Part shown: positions 31,452-38,336 of the stretch, one piece after another | How the letters are laid out: the number at the start of each line of letters is the position of its first letter | Numbering within the stretch: position 1 is the first letter of the stretch | Source of the DNA: Scybalousia_A sp964542225 | GTDB lineage: Bacteria > Bacteroidota > Bacteroidia > Bacteroidales > P3 | Direction of reading: 5' to 3' | Assembly: GCA_964542225.1 (NCBI GenBank) | Contig: CAZITO010000009.1 | Coordinates: forward strand, 1 to 38,336 | Length of the DNA stretch: 38,336 nt | Made by a program: the position numbers and the translations under genes | Notes under the pieces: model-generated | Databases searched by the model: none | Told to the model about the DNA's origin: nothing | Seen by the model: only the letters and a program-made list of their open reading frames with translations

Positions 31452-32360
31452 ATGCGTAACAATATGAAAAAGACTTTATTATTCAGTATTTTAAGTTTAT
31501 GTAACTTTATTGTTTTCGGACAAAATTTGCCTCAAGGGTTTGTTTCTTCCACGGGCAGTGTTATTTACAAAGTAGAAAAAAACAATCCTAACGGAGAGCA
31601 AGTAAAGGAGGGAACTTTGGTTTTTGCTCGTTATCAAATATCTTTGAATGACAGCGTGATTTATTCTAATTTAAATCAACCATCGGCAACACAGCCTTCT
31701 TTTTTGGTTAGCAAACAAAATAATATGTTCAAAGGAGATTTGATGGACGCTATGCTTTTGATGAAAGACAAAGAAGAATTTACTTTTGCTTTTCCAAAGG
31801 ATTCTATGGCAAAAATACAACCTTTGCCGCCTGATTTTGAAGGGTATATTTATTATCGTATCAAAATAGATTCTATTTGCTCATACGATGATTTTGTAAA
31901 AACTCAACAAGCAAAAGCAGATTCTTTGAAAAACATAGAGCAAGAACAAATACAACAATATTTGCAAAAAGACAATAACACATGGCAAAGTGCCGAAGGT
32001 ATATATTACAGAGAATTGGCACAAGGCAAAGGAGAAAAAGCCAAAAACGGCGATAAAGTAAAAATACACTACACAGGTCAGCTTCTAAGCGGTCAAATCT
32101 TTGATACTTCTGTAGAAAGCATTGCAAAAGAAAACAATTTGTATAATCCCAAAAGACCATACGAACCGTTGGAATTTCAAATTGGAGCAGGTCAGATGAT
32201 ACCCGGCTTTGAAATAGCGGCAAAGCAAATGAATAAAGGAAGTAAGTATATAGTATTGTTGCCTTCAAATCTTGCTTACGGCGACAGAGATATGGGAGTT
32301 ATAGCACCTTATTCTCCACTTATTTTTACAATGGAGTTGATAGATATAACAACCAAATAA
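31452..32360 (+). CDS. Exported FKBP-type peptidyl-prolyl isomerase
   Basis: A 302-residue paralogue of the preceding protein, with a Sec signal peptide ending CNFIVFGQ (no lipobox cysteine at the cleavage site), thus probably soluble in the periplasm. The C-terminal FKBP domain (about 195-302) is well conserved: GDKVKIHYTGQLLSGQIFDTS, GAGQMIPGFEIAAKQMNKGSKYIVLLPSNLAYGDRDMG, YSPLIFTMELIDI. The N-terminal half again looks like a degraded FKBP-like unit (EQVKEGTLVFARYQISLND, LMDAMLLMKDKEEFTFAFPKDS), linked by a Lys/Gln-rich helix (about 150-175). ATG codons at 31452 and 31464 are both possible; the second gives a more usual MKKTLL signal peptide. Confidence 0.9.
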   Translation: MRNNMKKTLLFSILSLCNFIVFGQNLPQGFVSSTGSVIYKVEKNNPNGEQVKEGTLVFARYQISLNDSVIYSNLNQPSATQPSFLVSKQNNMFKGDLMDAMLLMKDKEEFTFAFPKDSMAKIQPLPPDFEGYIYYRIKIDSICSYDDFVKTQQAKADSLKNIEQEQIQQYLQKDNNTWQSAEGIYYRELAQGKGEKAKNGDKVKIHYTGQLLSGQIFDTSVESIAKENNLYNPKRPYEPLEFQIGAGQMIPGFEIAAKQMNKGSKYIVLLPSNLAYGDRDMGVIAPYSPLIFTMELIDITTK

Positions 32361-32383
32361 AGAAAGAATTATATAATACGAAA

Positions 32384-32391
32384 AAGGAGAT
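32384..32391 (+). promoter_or_regulatory. Strong Shine-Dalgarno sequence before the exonuclease gene
   Basis: AAGGAGAT lies 6 nt before the ATG at 32398, one of three clear Shine-Dalgarno sequences in this otherwise leader-poor window, and fixes the start codon. Confidence 0.7.
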
Positions 32392-32397
32392 AAACAA

Positions 32398-33210
32398 ATG
32401 GAACTTAATTTAGAAAAGCCTTTGGTGTTTTTTGATTTGGAAACAACCGGAGTAAATGTCGGCAAAGATAAAATCATAGAAATTTGTATGATAAAGGTAA
32501 TGCCTGACGGCAAGCAAGAAGAAAAAACCCTTCGCATCAATCCGGGCGTAAAATTAAATCAAGAAGTTATTGATATAACCGGCATAACAGATTCTGACCT
32601 TGCAGATAAGCCATCATTTAAGGAAGTTGCTCAAGAGATAAAGGATTTTATTGGAGAGGCAGACCTTGCCGGATACAATTCCAATAAATTTGATGTTCCT
32701 CTTTTGGTGGAAGAGTTTTTGAGGGCGGGCGTTGACTTTTCGCTTTTAGGAAGAAATATGGTAGATATTCAAAACATCTTTCACAAAATGGAATCTCGCA
32801 CTCTCAGTGCCGCCTATAAATTCTATTGCAACAAAAATCTAATAGACGCTCATTCAGCAAAAGGAGATACTCAGGCTACTTTGGAAGTCTTAAAAGCGCA
32901 ATTGGATATGTATAAAGACACCGAATACACCGAAAAAGATGGCAAAACCTACCGTCCTATCACCAACAATGTAAAGCAACTTGCACAGTTTTCCAAAATG
33001 AATAATTGGGCTGACTTGGCAGGACATATTTACTTGAATGATGCTTGTGTGGAGTGTTTTAATTTTGGCAAACACAAAGACAAACCCGTTGCCGAAGTTT
33101 TTGCCTCCGAGCCTTCTTATTATGATTGGATGATGAAAGCCGACTTTCCTTTGACAACCAAGCAAGTCATACAAAGAATTTTTGCAACAATGAAAAGAAA
33201 TCTTTTCTAA
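32398..33210 (+). CDS. DnaQ-like (DEDDh) 3'-5' exonuclease with C-terminal DUF3820-like domain
   Basis: A 270-residue protein. The N-terminal exonuclease domain (about 8-170) has Exo I FFDLETTG (Asp13, Glu15), Exo II GYNSNKFDVPLL and Exo III HSAKGDTQAT (His152, Asp157), the DEDDh set of the polymerase III epsilon family. The C-terminal part (about 215-265) reads CFNFGKHKDKPVAEVF and SYYDWMMKADFP, resembling the small DUF3820 domain often attached to such nucleases. It probably acts in DNA repair or RNA/DNA end trimming; whether it is the replicative proofreading subunit cannot be decided. A Shine-Dalgarno sequence sets the start. Confidence 0.9.
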   Translation: MELNLEKPLVFFDLETTGVNVGKDKIIEICMIKVMPDGKQEEKTLRINPGVKLNQEVIDITGITDSDLADKPSFKEVAQEIKDFIGEADLAGYNSNKFDVPLLVEEFLRAGVDFSLLGRNMVDIQNIFHKMESRTLSAAYKFYCNKNLIDAHSAKGDTQATLEVLKAQLDMYKDTEYTEKDGKTYRPITNNVKQLAQFSKMNNWADLAGHIYLNDACVECFNFGKHKDKPVAEVFASEPSYYDWMMKADFPLTTKQVIQRIFATMKRNLF

Positions 33211-33257
33211 ATAATAACAATAATTGTTTTCTACAAAAAATTAGTTGTTAGATAATT

Positions 33258-33872
33258 ATGAAAATTATTTGCGTAGGTAGAAATTATGTTGAACATATAA
33301 AGGAATTGGGAAACGAAACTCCCGATTCCATTGTTTTTTTCTTTAAGCCCGACACTTCCATTACAAAGGATAATGAAGATTTTTATTTGCCGGATTTTTC
33401 CAATAATGTTGCCTATGAGTGTGAATTGGTGGTAAAGATAAGCAAAGTAGGAAAATGTATTCCGGAGAGTTATGCAAAAAATTATTATGACCAAGTCGCA
33501 TTGGGATTGGATATTACCTTACGAGATATTCAACAAAAGGCAAAAGAAAAGGGCTTGCCTTGGTCATTGGCAAAGGGTTTTGATTATTCGGCTCCGATAA
33601 GCGATTTTTTTTATCTCAAAGACTTGGGAAAGGATATACAAGATATAAACTTTTCATTAGAAAAAAACGGAGAAATAGTTCAACAAACCAATACCTCTTT
33701 GATGATAAACAGCGTTGACAAGATAATTAGTTATATATCCAAATTTATCACTTTAAAAACAGGAGATTACATTTTTACGGGAACTCCCAAAGGTGTGGGA
33801 CAAATGAGAGAGGGCGATGTTTTTAAAGCCTATTTGGAGGGAAAAGAAATCCTAAAAGTTTGTGTTAAGTAA
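33258..33872 (+). CDS. Fumarylacetoacetate hydrolase (FAH) family protein
   Basis: A 204-residue single-domain FAH-family enzyme. Conserved features are VGRNYVEHIKELGNETP, FFFKPDTSI, the metal-binding YECELVV, GLDITLRDIQQKAKEKGLPWSLAKGFDYSAPI in pieces, and FTGTPKGVGQMREGDVF. Members hydrolyse C-C bonds in acylpyruvates or decarboxylate oxaloacetate; the small size and LPWSLAKGFD motif resemble the acylpyruvase/oxaloacetate tautomerase-like group. The true substrate cannot be told from sequence. It lies 47 nt after the exonuclease and 48 nt before recN, possibly in one transcript. Confidence 0.88.
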   Translation: MKIICVGRNYVEHIKELGNETPDSIVFFFKPDTSITKDNEDFYLPDFSNNVAYECELVVKISKVGKCIPESYAKNYYDQVALGLDITLRDIQQKAKEKGLPWSLAKGFDYSAPISDFFYLKDLGKDIQDINFSLEKNGEIVQQTNTSLMINSVDKIISYISKFITLKTGDYIFTGTPKGVGQMREGDVFKAYLEGKEILKVCVK

Positions 33873-33920
33873 AGAGTGAATAAATATTGTTAAACACTTT
33901 AAATTTAATCATTTATATTT

Positions 33921-35591
33921 ATGTTACTTTCTTTGAAAATAGAAAATTATGCTCTGATAAAAGAATGTGAAATCAATTTTCCCTCTGGTTTTGTTGCCAT
34001 AACAGGAGAGACAGGAGCCGGAAAAAGTATTTTATTGGGTGCTTTATCTTTACTTTTGGGGCAAAGGGCGGATATAAATGTATTGATGGATAAGGATAAA
34101 AAATGTATTGTTGAAGCGGTTTTTGAAACAAAAGAGGCTCTGCGTTACATTTTTGAAGACAATGATATAGATTACGATACACAGTCTTATTTTCGCAGGG
34201 AAATACTTCCCTCAGGCAAATCAAGAGCCTTTATAAACGACACCCCTGTTCAGTTGCCCATACTCAAACAATTTGCCAACAAACTCATTGACATACACTC
34301 TCAATCATCAACCAACCAATTAAAAGACAATACTTTTCAACTTTCTTTAATAGATGGTATGGCACAAGATGGAGAAATTGTGAATGAGTATGAAAAAGCC
34401 TATAAGAAGTATGGAGATATACTTTCAGAAATAGAAAAACTCAAAAAACAAAAGAGCGAAAATATTAAAGAATATTCTTACAATGAATTTTTATTCAACG
34501 AATTAGACAAAGCCAATCTGCAAAACGAAAATGAGCAGGAGGAGTTAGAAAACGAAATAGAAATTCTCAGCCATGCCGAGCAGATAAAAGACAGTATTTT
34601 TTCTTGCTTGAATTTATTGGATAACAACGAGGAAAACAATATTTTATCTTATCTGACTAATGTAAAAAATCAACTTAGTAAAATACATAATCACTCTAAA
34701 ATTTTGAATGATAACTACCAAAGAATAGATTCTTCTTTGATAGAACTCAAAGATATTTGCAACGAACTCAATACTTATAACGAAAACTTAAATTTTGATA
34801 ACGATAAATTGCAAGCCGATAATGAAAGATTGGACTTAATTTATGGTTTAGAAAAAAAACATAATGTATTGAGTGTAAAGGAACTTATTGATATAAAAAA
34901 ATCTTTGTCAGACAAGATGTTTTTTGTGGACAATGTCAGCAATATCATCAAAGAAAGAGAAAGAGAAAAAGAATTGTGTATTAAGGAATTGGAGCAGTTA
35001 TCTAAAACACTGCACAAGCACCGTACTCAAGCCGCTTTGCAAATGGAAAACAGAGTGCTCCCCATTTTACATTCTATGGCAATGCAAGATGCTGTTTTAA
35101 AAATAGAAATCACAGAAAAAGAAGATTTTACACCAAGTGGCAGAGATAATATAAACTTTCTTTTTTCCGCAAATAAAACAAAAGATAACAAACTTGCACC
35201 TATAAGCAAAGTTATTTCCGGTGGCGAACTCTCTCGGCTTATGCTTGCCATAAAAGCCGTTGTTGCCGAAAATTTCGCTTTGCCGACAATGATTTTTGAT
35301 GAAATAGACACCGGTATCAGCGGAGATGTGGCGGCAAAGGCAGGAGATATAATGTTGCAACTTGGCAAAAATCATCAAGTTATAACCATTACCCACCTCG
35401 TGCAAGTGGCAGCAAAAGCACAAAACCAACTCAAAGTCTACAAACAAACCAACGAAAGTGAAACCTTTTCCAATATAAAAACACTCAACAAAGAGCAACG
35501 CATTGACGAAATTGCACAAATGCTTTCCGATGGAAAACAAAGCAATGAATCAATAAACCTTGCTAAAAAATTATTAGATATTAAGTTATAG
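33921..35591 (+). CDS. recN: DNA repair protein RecN
   Basis: A 556-residue SMC-like ATPase for double-strand break repair. The N-terminal head has LSLKIENYALIKECEINFPSG and Walker A GETGAGKS (29-36). The C-terminal head has the ABC signature VISGGELSRLMLAIKAV and Walker B MIFDEIDTGISG (Asp460, Glu461), then ITHLVQVAAKAQNQLKVYK. Between them is a coiled coil of about 160-345, rich in Glu, Lys, Asn and Leu. Length is normal. It is followed by the peptidase gene after 22 nt. No LexA-type box is recognised upstream. Confidence 0.97.
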   Translation: MLLSLKIENYALIKECEINFPSGFVAITGETGAGKSILLGALSLLLGQRADINVLMDKDKKCIVEAVFETKEALRYIFEDNDIDYDTQSYFRREILPSGKSRAFINDTPVQLPILKQFANKLIDIHSQSSTNQLKDNTFQLSLIDGMAQDGEIVNEYEKAYKKYGDILSEIEKLKKQKSENIKEYSYNEFLFNELDKANLQNENEQEELENEIEILSHAEQIKDSIFSCLNLLDNNEENNILSYLTNVKNQLSKIHNHSKILNDNYQRIDSSLIELKDICNELNTYNENLNFDNDKLQADNERLDLIYGLEKKHNVLSVKELIDIKKSLSDKMFFVDNVSNIIKEREREKELCIKELEQLSKTLHKHRTQAALQMENRVLPILHSMAMQDAVLKIEITEKEDFTPSGRDNINFLFSANKTKDNKLAPISKVISGGELSRLMLAIKAVVAENFALPTMIFDEIDTGISGDVAAKAGDIMLQLGKNHQVITITHLVQVAAKAQNQLKVYKQTNESETFSNIKTLNKEQRIDEIAQMLSDGKQSNESINLAKKLLDIKL

Positions 35592-35613
35592 AAAAGAAAT
35601 AGAATAATTATTT

Positions 35614-37596
35614 ATGAAAAAAACCTTTTTTATTATGGCAACCATAAGCACTATTTTTTGTTCAAATACCATGGCACAACAAAACTTGGAAACAAAAGAA
35701 TTCAAATACATATTGGACGAATTTGCCGATTGCAAGGTTATGAGATATCAACTGCCCGATTGGGATAGTTTGACTTTAAAGGAAAAACAATATATATTCT
35801 GTCTTTCAGAGGCTGCTCTTTGGGGAAGAGATATTTATTTTGACCAGAATTACAAATATAATTTAAAAATACGCAAAGCCTTAGAGTACATTTTAACAAA
35901 CTACAAGGGAGATAAGACAACAGAAGATTATAAGGCTTTTGAGGTTTATGCCAAACGATTTTTCTTTTCCAACGGTTTGCATCATCACTACGGCGAAAAG
36001 AAATTTTTTCCGGAATGTTCAAAAGAATATTTCGCCTCATTATTAAACAATTACAAAGACAAAGATTTTATATTGGAGCAAATTTATGACAAAAATATTG
36101 CCCCCATACGAAGAGATAACTCAACAGATAAAGACATAGTAAAAACTTCGGCTGTAAATTTCTATGAAAATCTTAGCCGACAAGAAGTAGAAGAATATTA
36201 CAACAAAATAGAAACAGATTCTTTGCGACCTGTTTCACTCGGCATAAATTCCAAACTTGTAAAAGAAGGCAATAAAATAGTGGAAAAAGTTTGGAAACAA
36301 GGTGGGGAATATTCCTTTTACATAGATAAGATAATCTTTTGGTTAAGTAAAGCGAAACAATTTGCTGATAATGAAAGACAAATAAAATATACTGACAAAC
36401 TGATAGAATTTTATAAGACAGGCAATTTAACCACTTGGGATGAGTATAATATTCTTTGGTCGCAAGACACGGAAAGCATTTGCGATTATATAAATGGTTT
36501 TATAGAAACCTATAATGACCCTTTGGGTATGAAAGGAACTTGGGAGGCTTTGGTTAATTATAAAGATATAGAGGCAACCAAACGTACAAAAACAATTTGT
36601 GAAAATGCACAATGGTTTGAAGACCATTCTCCTATAAAACCAGAGTATAGAAAAAAGAAAGTTGCCGGAGTAAGTGCGAAAGTTATCAATGCCGCAATGC
36701 TTAGTGGCGACTGCTACCCTACTCCACCCATAGGCATCAATTTGCCAAATGCCGATTGGATTAGAAAAGAATTTGGTTCTAAGAGTGTTACCATTGCAAA
36801 CTTAAGTGATGCTTATTTCTTTGCCTCTATGGAAAGTCCAAACAGTGCTTTAAAAGAGTTTGCTTTTTCCGAAAAAGAGATTGAAAGAGAAAAACTTTAT
36901 GGACAACTTTCGGACAATCTGCATACCGATATGCACGAATGCTTGGGACATGGCTCGGGGCAGCTGTTAGACACCACTCCCGCCAACGCTTTACAGGAAT
37001 ATTCCTCTTGTTTGGAGGAGGCAAGGGCTGATTTGTTTGCTTTGTATTATCTTATGGACGAAAAAATGATGGAACTCGGACTGATTCCTTCCATGGAAAC
37101 AGGTAAGGCACAATATGATTCTTACATAAGAAACGGTTTGCTTGTACAATTGGCAAGAATACCACTCGGAGAAAAAGTAACAGAAGCACACATGCAAGAC
37201 AGAAAACTTATCTCGGAATATGCTCTTAAAAACGGCGACAATTGTATTGAAAAACTAATAAAAGACAACAAAACTTATTTTGTTATTACCGATTATCAAA
37301 AATTGAGAAAAGTTTTCGGCGATTTGCTTTATATTATACAAGATATAAAATCAAGAGGTGATTATGAAAAAGGCAAGCAACTCGTGGAAACCTATGGAGT
37401 AAATATAGACTACTCTTTACACAAAGAAGTGTTAGAAAGATATAATGCTTTGGGAATAAAGCCATACGGAGGTTTTGTTAACCCTATTCTTAAAGAAGAA
37501 AAGGACAAAAACGGAGAAATTATAGATATATCCATATCCTACCCTAAGAGTTTTATAGAGCAGGAATTGGACTACGGCAAAACATATAGCAAATAA
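35614..37596 (+). CDS. Exported dipeptidyl peptidase III (family M49)
   Basis: A 660-residue zinc peptidase that removes dipeptides from peptide N-termini. The zinc site is HECLGH (441-446) with the third ligand Glu469 in EEARAD (468-473). The family norm is HELLGH; the cysteine variant is known for the Bacteroides thetaiotaomicron enzyme. A signal peptide (1 to about 21, ending NTMAQ) predicts export, unlike cytosolic eukaryotic DPP III. Other conserved pieces are GIKPYGGFVNPIL near the C-terminus and PIGINLPNADWIRKEFGSKSV. It probably digests peptides in the periplasm for nutrition. yraN starts at the base directly after its stop codon. Confidence 0.95.
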   Translation: MKKTFFIMATISTIFCSNTMAQQNLETKEFKYILDEFADCKVMRYQLPDWDSLTLKEKQYIFCLSEAALWGRDIYFDQNYKYNLKIRKALEYILTNYKGDKTTEDYKAFEVYAKRFFFSNGLHHHYGEKKFFPECSKEYFASLLNNYKDKDFILEQIYDKNIAPIRRDNSTDKDIVKTSAVNFYENLSRQEVEEYYNKIETDSLRPVSLGINSKLVKEGNKIVEKVWKQGGEYSFYIDKIIFWLSKAKQFADNERQIKYTDKLIEFYKTGNLTTWDEYNILWSQDTESICDYINGFIETYNDPLGMKGTWEALVNYKDIEATKRTKTICENAQWFEDHSPIKPEYRKKKVAGVSAKVINAAMLSGDCYPTPPIGINLPNADWIRKEFGSKSVTIANLSDAYFFASMESPNSALKEFAFSEKEIEREKLYGQLSDNLHTDMHECLGHGSGQLLDTTPANALQEYSSCLEEARADLFALYYLMDEKMMELGLIPSMETGKAQYDSYIRNGLLVQLARIPLGEKVTEAHMQDRKLISEYALKNGDNCIEKLIKDNKTYFVITDYQKLRKVFGDLLYIIQDIKSRGDYEKGKQLVETYGVNIDYSLHKEVLERYNALGIKPYGGFVNPILKEEKDKNGEIIDISISYPKSFIEQELDYGKTYSK

Positions 37597-37989
37597 ATGG
37601 ATTCAACTGTAGTCAAAGGACATCGCGGTGAAGATATTGCCTGCAAATTTTTGATGGAAAAGGGTTATTCCATACTTGGCAGAAATTTTGTTTATAGGGG
37701 GCATGAGGTGGATATCATTGCTCAGGATAAAAACGAAATCGTTTTTGTGGAGGTTAAAGAACGGGCAACAAACGATTTTGGAGAACCTTACAAGGCTGTC
37801 AATAGACGAAAGCAACAATATATAATAGGAGTGGCAAATTATTATATGCAAAAATTCAAAATCACTTTGGAGGCGAGATTTGATATAGTTTCCATAGTAA
37901 TGGATAATGAAAACTCCCCTCAAATAGAACACATTCCACATGCTTTTATGCCGGAGGTTTCCAAACGTGGTCGTTATCATAGATTCTGA
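37597..37989 (+). CDS. yraN: YraN/UPF0102 family endonuclease-like protein
   Basis: A 130-residue PD-(D/E)xK-fold protein. It opens with the characteristic GHRGEDIACKFLMEKGYSILGRNF and has the putative active-site set HEVDIIAQD and EIVFVEVKER. Cellular role is unsettled in the family; links to DNA repair or recombination have been proposed, and sharing a probable transcript with recN would fit. The ATG follows the stop codon of the peptidase gene with no gap, suggesting translational coupling. Confidence 0.93.
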   Translation: MDSTVVKGHRGEDIACKFLMEKGYSILGRNFVYRGHEVDIIAQDKNEIVFVEVKERATNDFGEPYKAVNRRKQQYIIGVANYYMQKFKITLEARFDIVSIVMDNENSPQIEHIPHAFMPEVSKRGRYHRF

Positions 37990-38042
37990 TAATATTACAT
38001 CTCAAAACAGAACATGCTAACCCATAAAAAAGAGCCAAAATA

Positions 38043-38103
38043 TAACGGCTTTGCCCTTATAAAACACCCAACGGGTGCGGATTTGCCTTACGAAAACAGG
38101 CTG
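38043..38103 (-). repeat. Dispersed 61-bp repeat element, copy 2 (inverted)
   Basis: Read on the minus strand, this matches 20450-20510 at about 52 of 61 positions, with the 23-base hairpin core identical (GGGTG arm followed by TTTT on the minus strand). The first hairpin of copy 1 (CAGGC/GCCTG) is not conserved here. It starts 54 bp after the yraN stop. Confidence 0.85.
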
Positions 38104-38259
38104 AGTAAGAGGCAAAAAATATTTTTCGGGAAATTTAATTGATATACACTAAAAAGTCAAAAATAAGGGTGCTACTATTGATTATCAGCGAGTTAACCTT
38201 TTTCGAGGTGTCAAAAATAGGCAAAAATTGTGAAAATCAGCGGTTTCGAGCGGTTTTTT

Positions 38260-38336
38260 AAGGAAAAAATTTTTTCTTTGTCCGTTTCGCGAAAATGAAT
38301 CGGCGATTCATTTCGACGAATCGGCGTTTCGATAAA
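38260..38336. repeat. Palindrome cluster at the window edge
   Basis: AAGGAAAAAA/TTTTTTCTTT (38260-38279) is a near-perfect 20-bp palindrome, TTTCGCGAAA (38285-38294) a perfect 10-bp one, and AAATGAATC-GGC-GATTCATTT (38293-38313) a perfect 9-bp stem with 3-nt loop. GAATCGGCG recurs 21 bp apart (38297-38305 and 38318-38326). The structure may continue beyond the window. Confidence 0.8.

Larger units (their letters stand above)
37990..38336. other. Non-coding 347-bp end region with repeat element and palindromes
   Basis: No gene is seen. The region holds the inverted copy of the 61-bp repeat element (38043-38103), two loose repeats (GTCAAAAATA at 38156-38165 and 38210-38219; ATCAGCG at 38184-38190 and 38236-38242), and a dense set of palindromes from 38260 to the window edge. 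No tRNA-like fold was found. Confidence 0.75.

Noticed and set aside
36934..36951. HECLGH seen as a damaged zinc motif
   Set aside because: All zinc ligands and the catalytic glutamate are kept, and the cysteine variant is known in Bacteroides dipeptidyl peptidase III.
38281..38336. Start of a CRISPR array
   Set aside because: Only two imperfect 9-base repeats 21 bp apart, no spacers of uniform size and no cas genes in the window; reported only as a palindrome cluster.

Overview
The window is AT-rich DNA from a member of the Bacteroidota, most likely order Bacteroidales. The evidence is Bacteroidota-type promoter boxes (TTTG, about 19 nt, TANNTTTG), a type IX secretion C-terminal sorting domain, zinc-free forms of S14, S4 and L36, absence of tuf between fusA and rpsJ, a C-terminally extended L17, few Shine-Dalgarno sequences, and a dipeptidyl peptidase III with an HECLGH zinc motif. 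Species cannot be named from the sequence alone.

Layout. (1) 1-1152: the tail of one T9SS-exported protein and a complete second one whose last 53 bp are identical to the first. (2) 1260-19649: one long co-oriented ribosomal super-cluster (str, S10, spc and alpha operons fused). It runs rpsL-rpsG-fusA-rpsJ through rpsD-rpoA-rplQ, includes secY, map, infA and the short rpmJ, starts at a good promoter with a structured leader of about 230 nt, and ends at a rho-independent terminator. (3) 19913-24925: accessory region with a small membrane protein, a repeat element, and a type I restriction locus that has hsdS and hsdR but no hsdM. The hsdS gene carries a (GA)10 tract and a 12-bp tandem repeat, and a 30-bp copy of its 5' end lies 160 bp upstream. 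(4) 24983-29291: TPP-riboswitch-led thiamine operon thiS, a two-domain TenI/ThiE fusion, a small unknown ORF, thiG and thiC. (5) 29311-30470: monocistronic ilvE with its own promoter and terminator. (6) 30562-37989: two tandem exported FKBP-type prolyl isomerases, a DnaQ-like exonuclease, an FAH-family enzyme, then recN, an exported dipeptidyl peptidase III and yraN. (7) 37990-38336: non-coding DNA with an inverted copy of the region-3 repeat element and a cluster of palindromes running off the window edge.

How it works together. The first 20 kb is core translation, secretion and transcription machinery. The thiamine operon makes the pyrimidine (ThiC) and thiazole (ThiS/ThiG) moieties and joins them (ThiE), under likely TPP feedback. 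The most unusual part is the type I restriction locus. Its specificity gene carries two kinds of sequence known in other systems to change specificity: a dinucleotide tract whose gain or loss of one unit would truncate HsdS after its first target recognition domain, and a TAEL-type 12-bp repeat in the spacer helix. The missing hsdM and the duplicated hsdS start point to past rearrangement.
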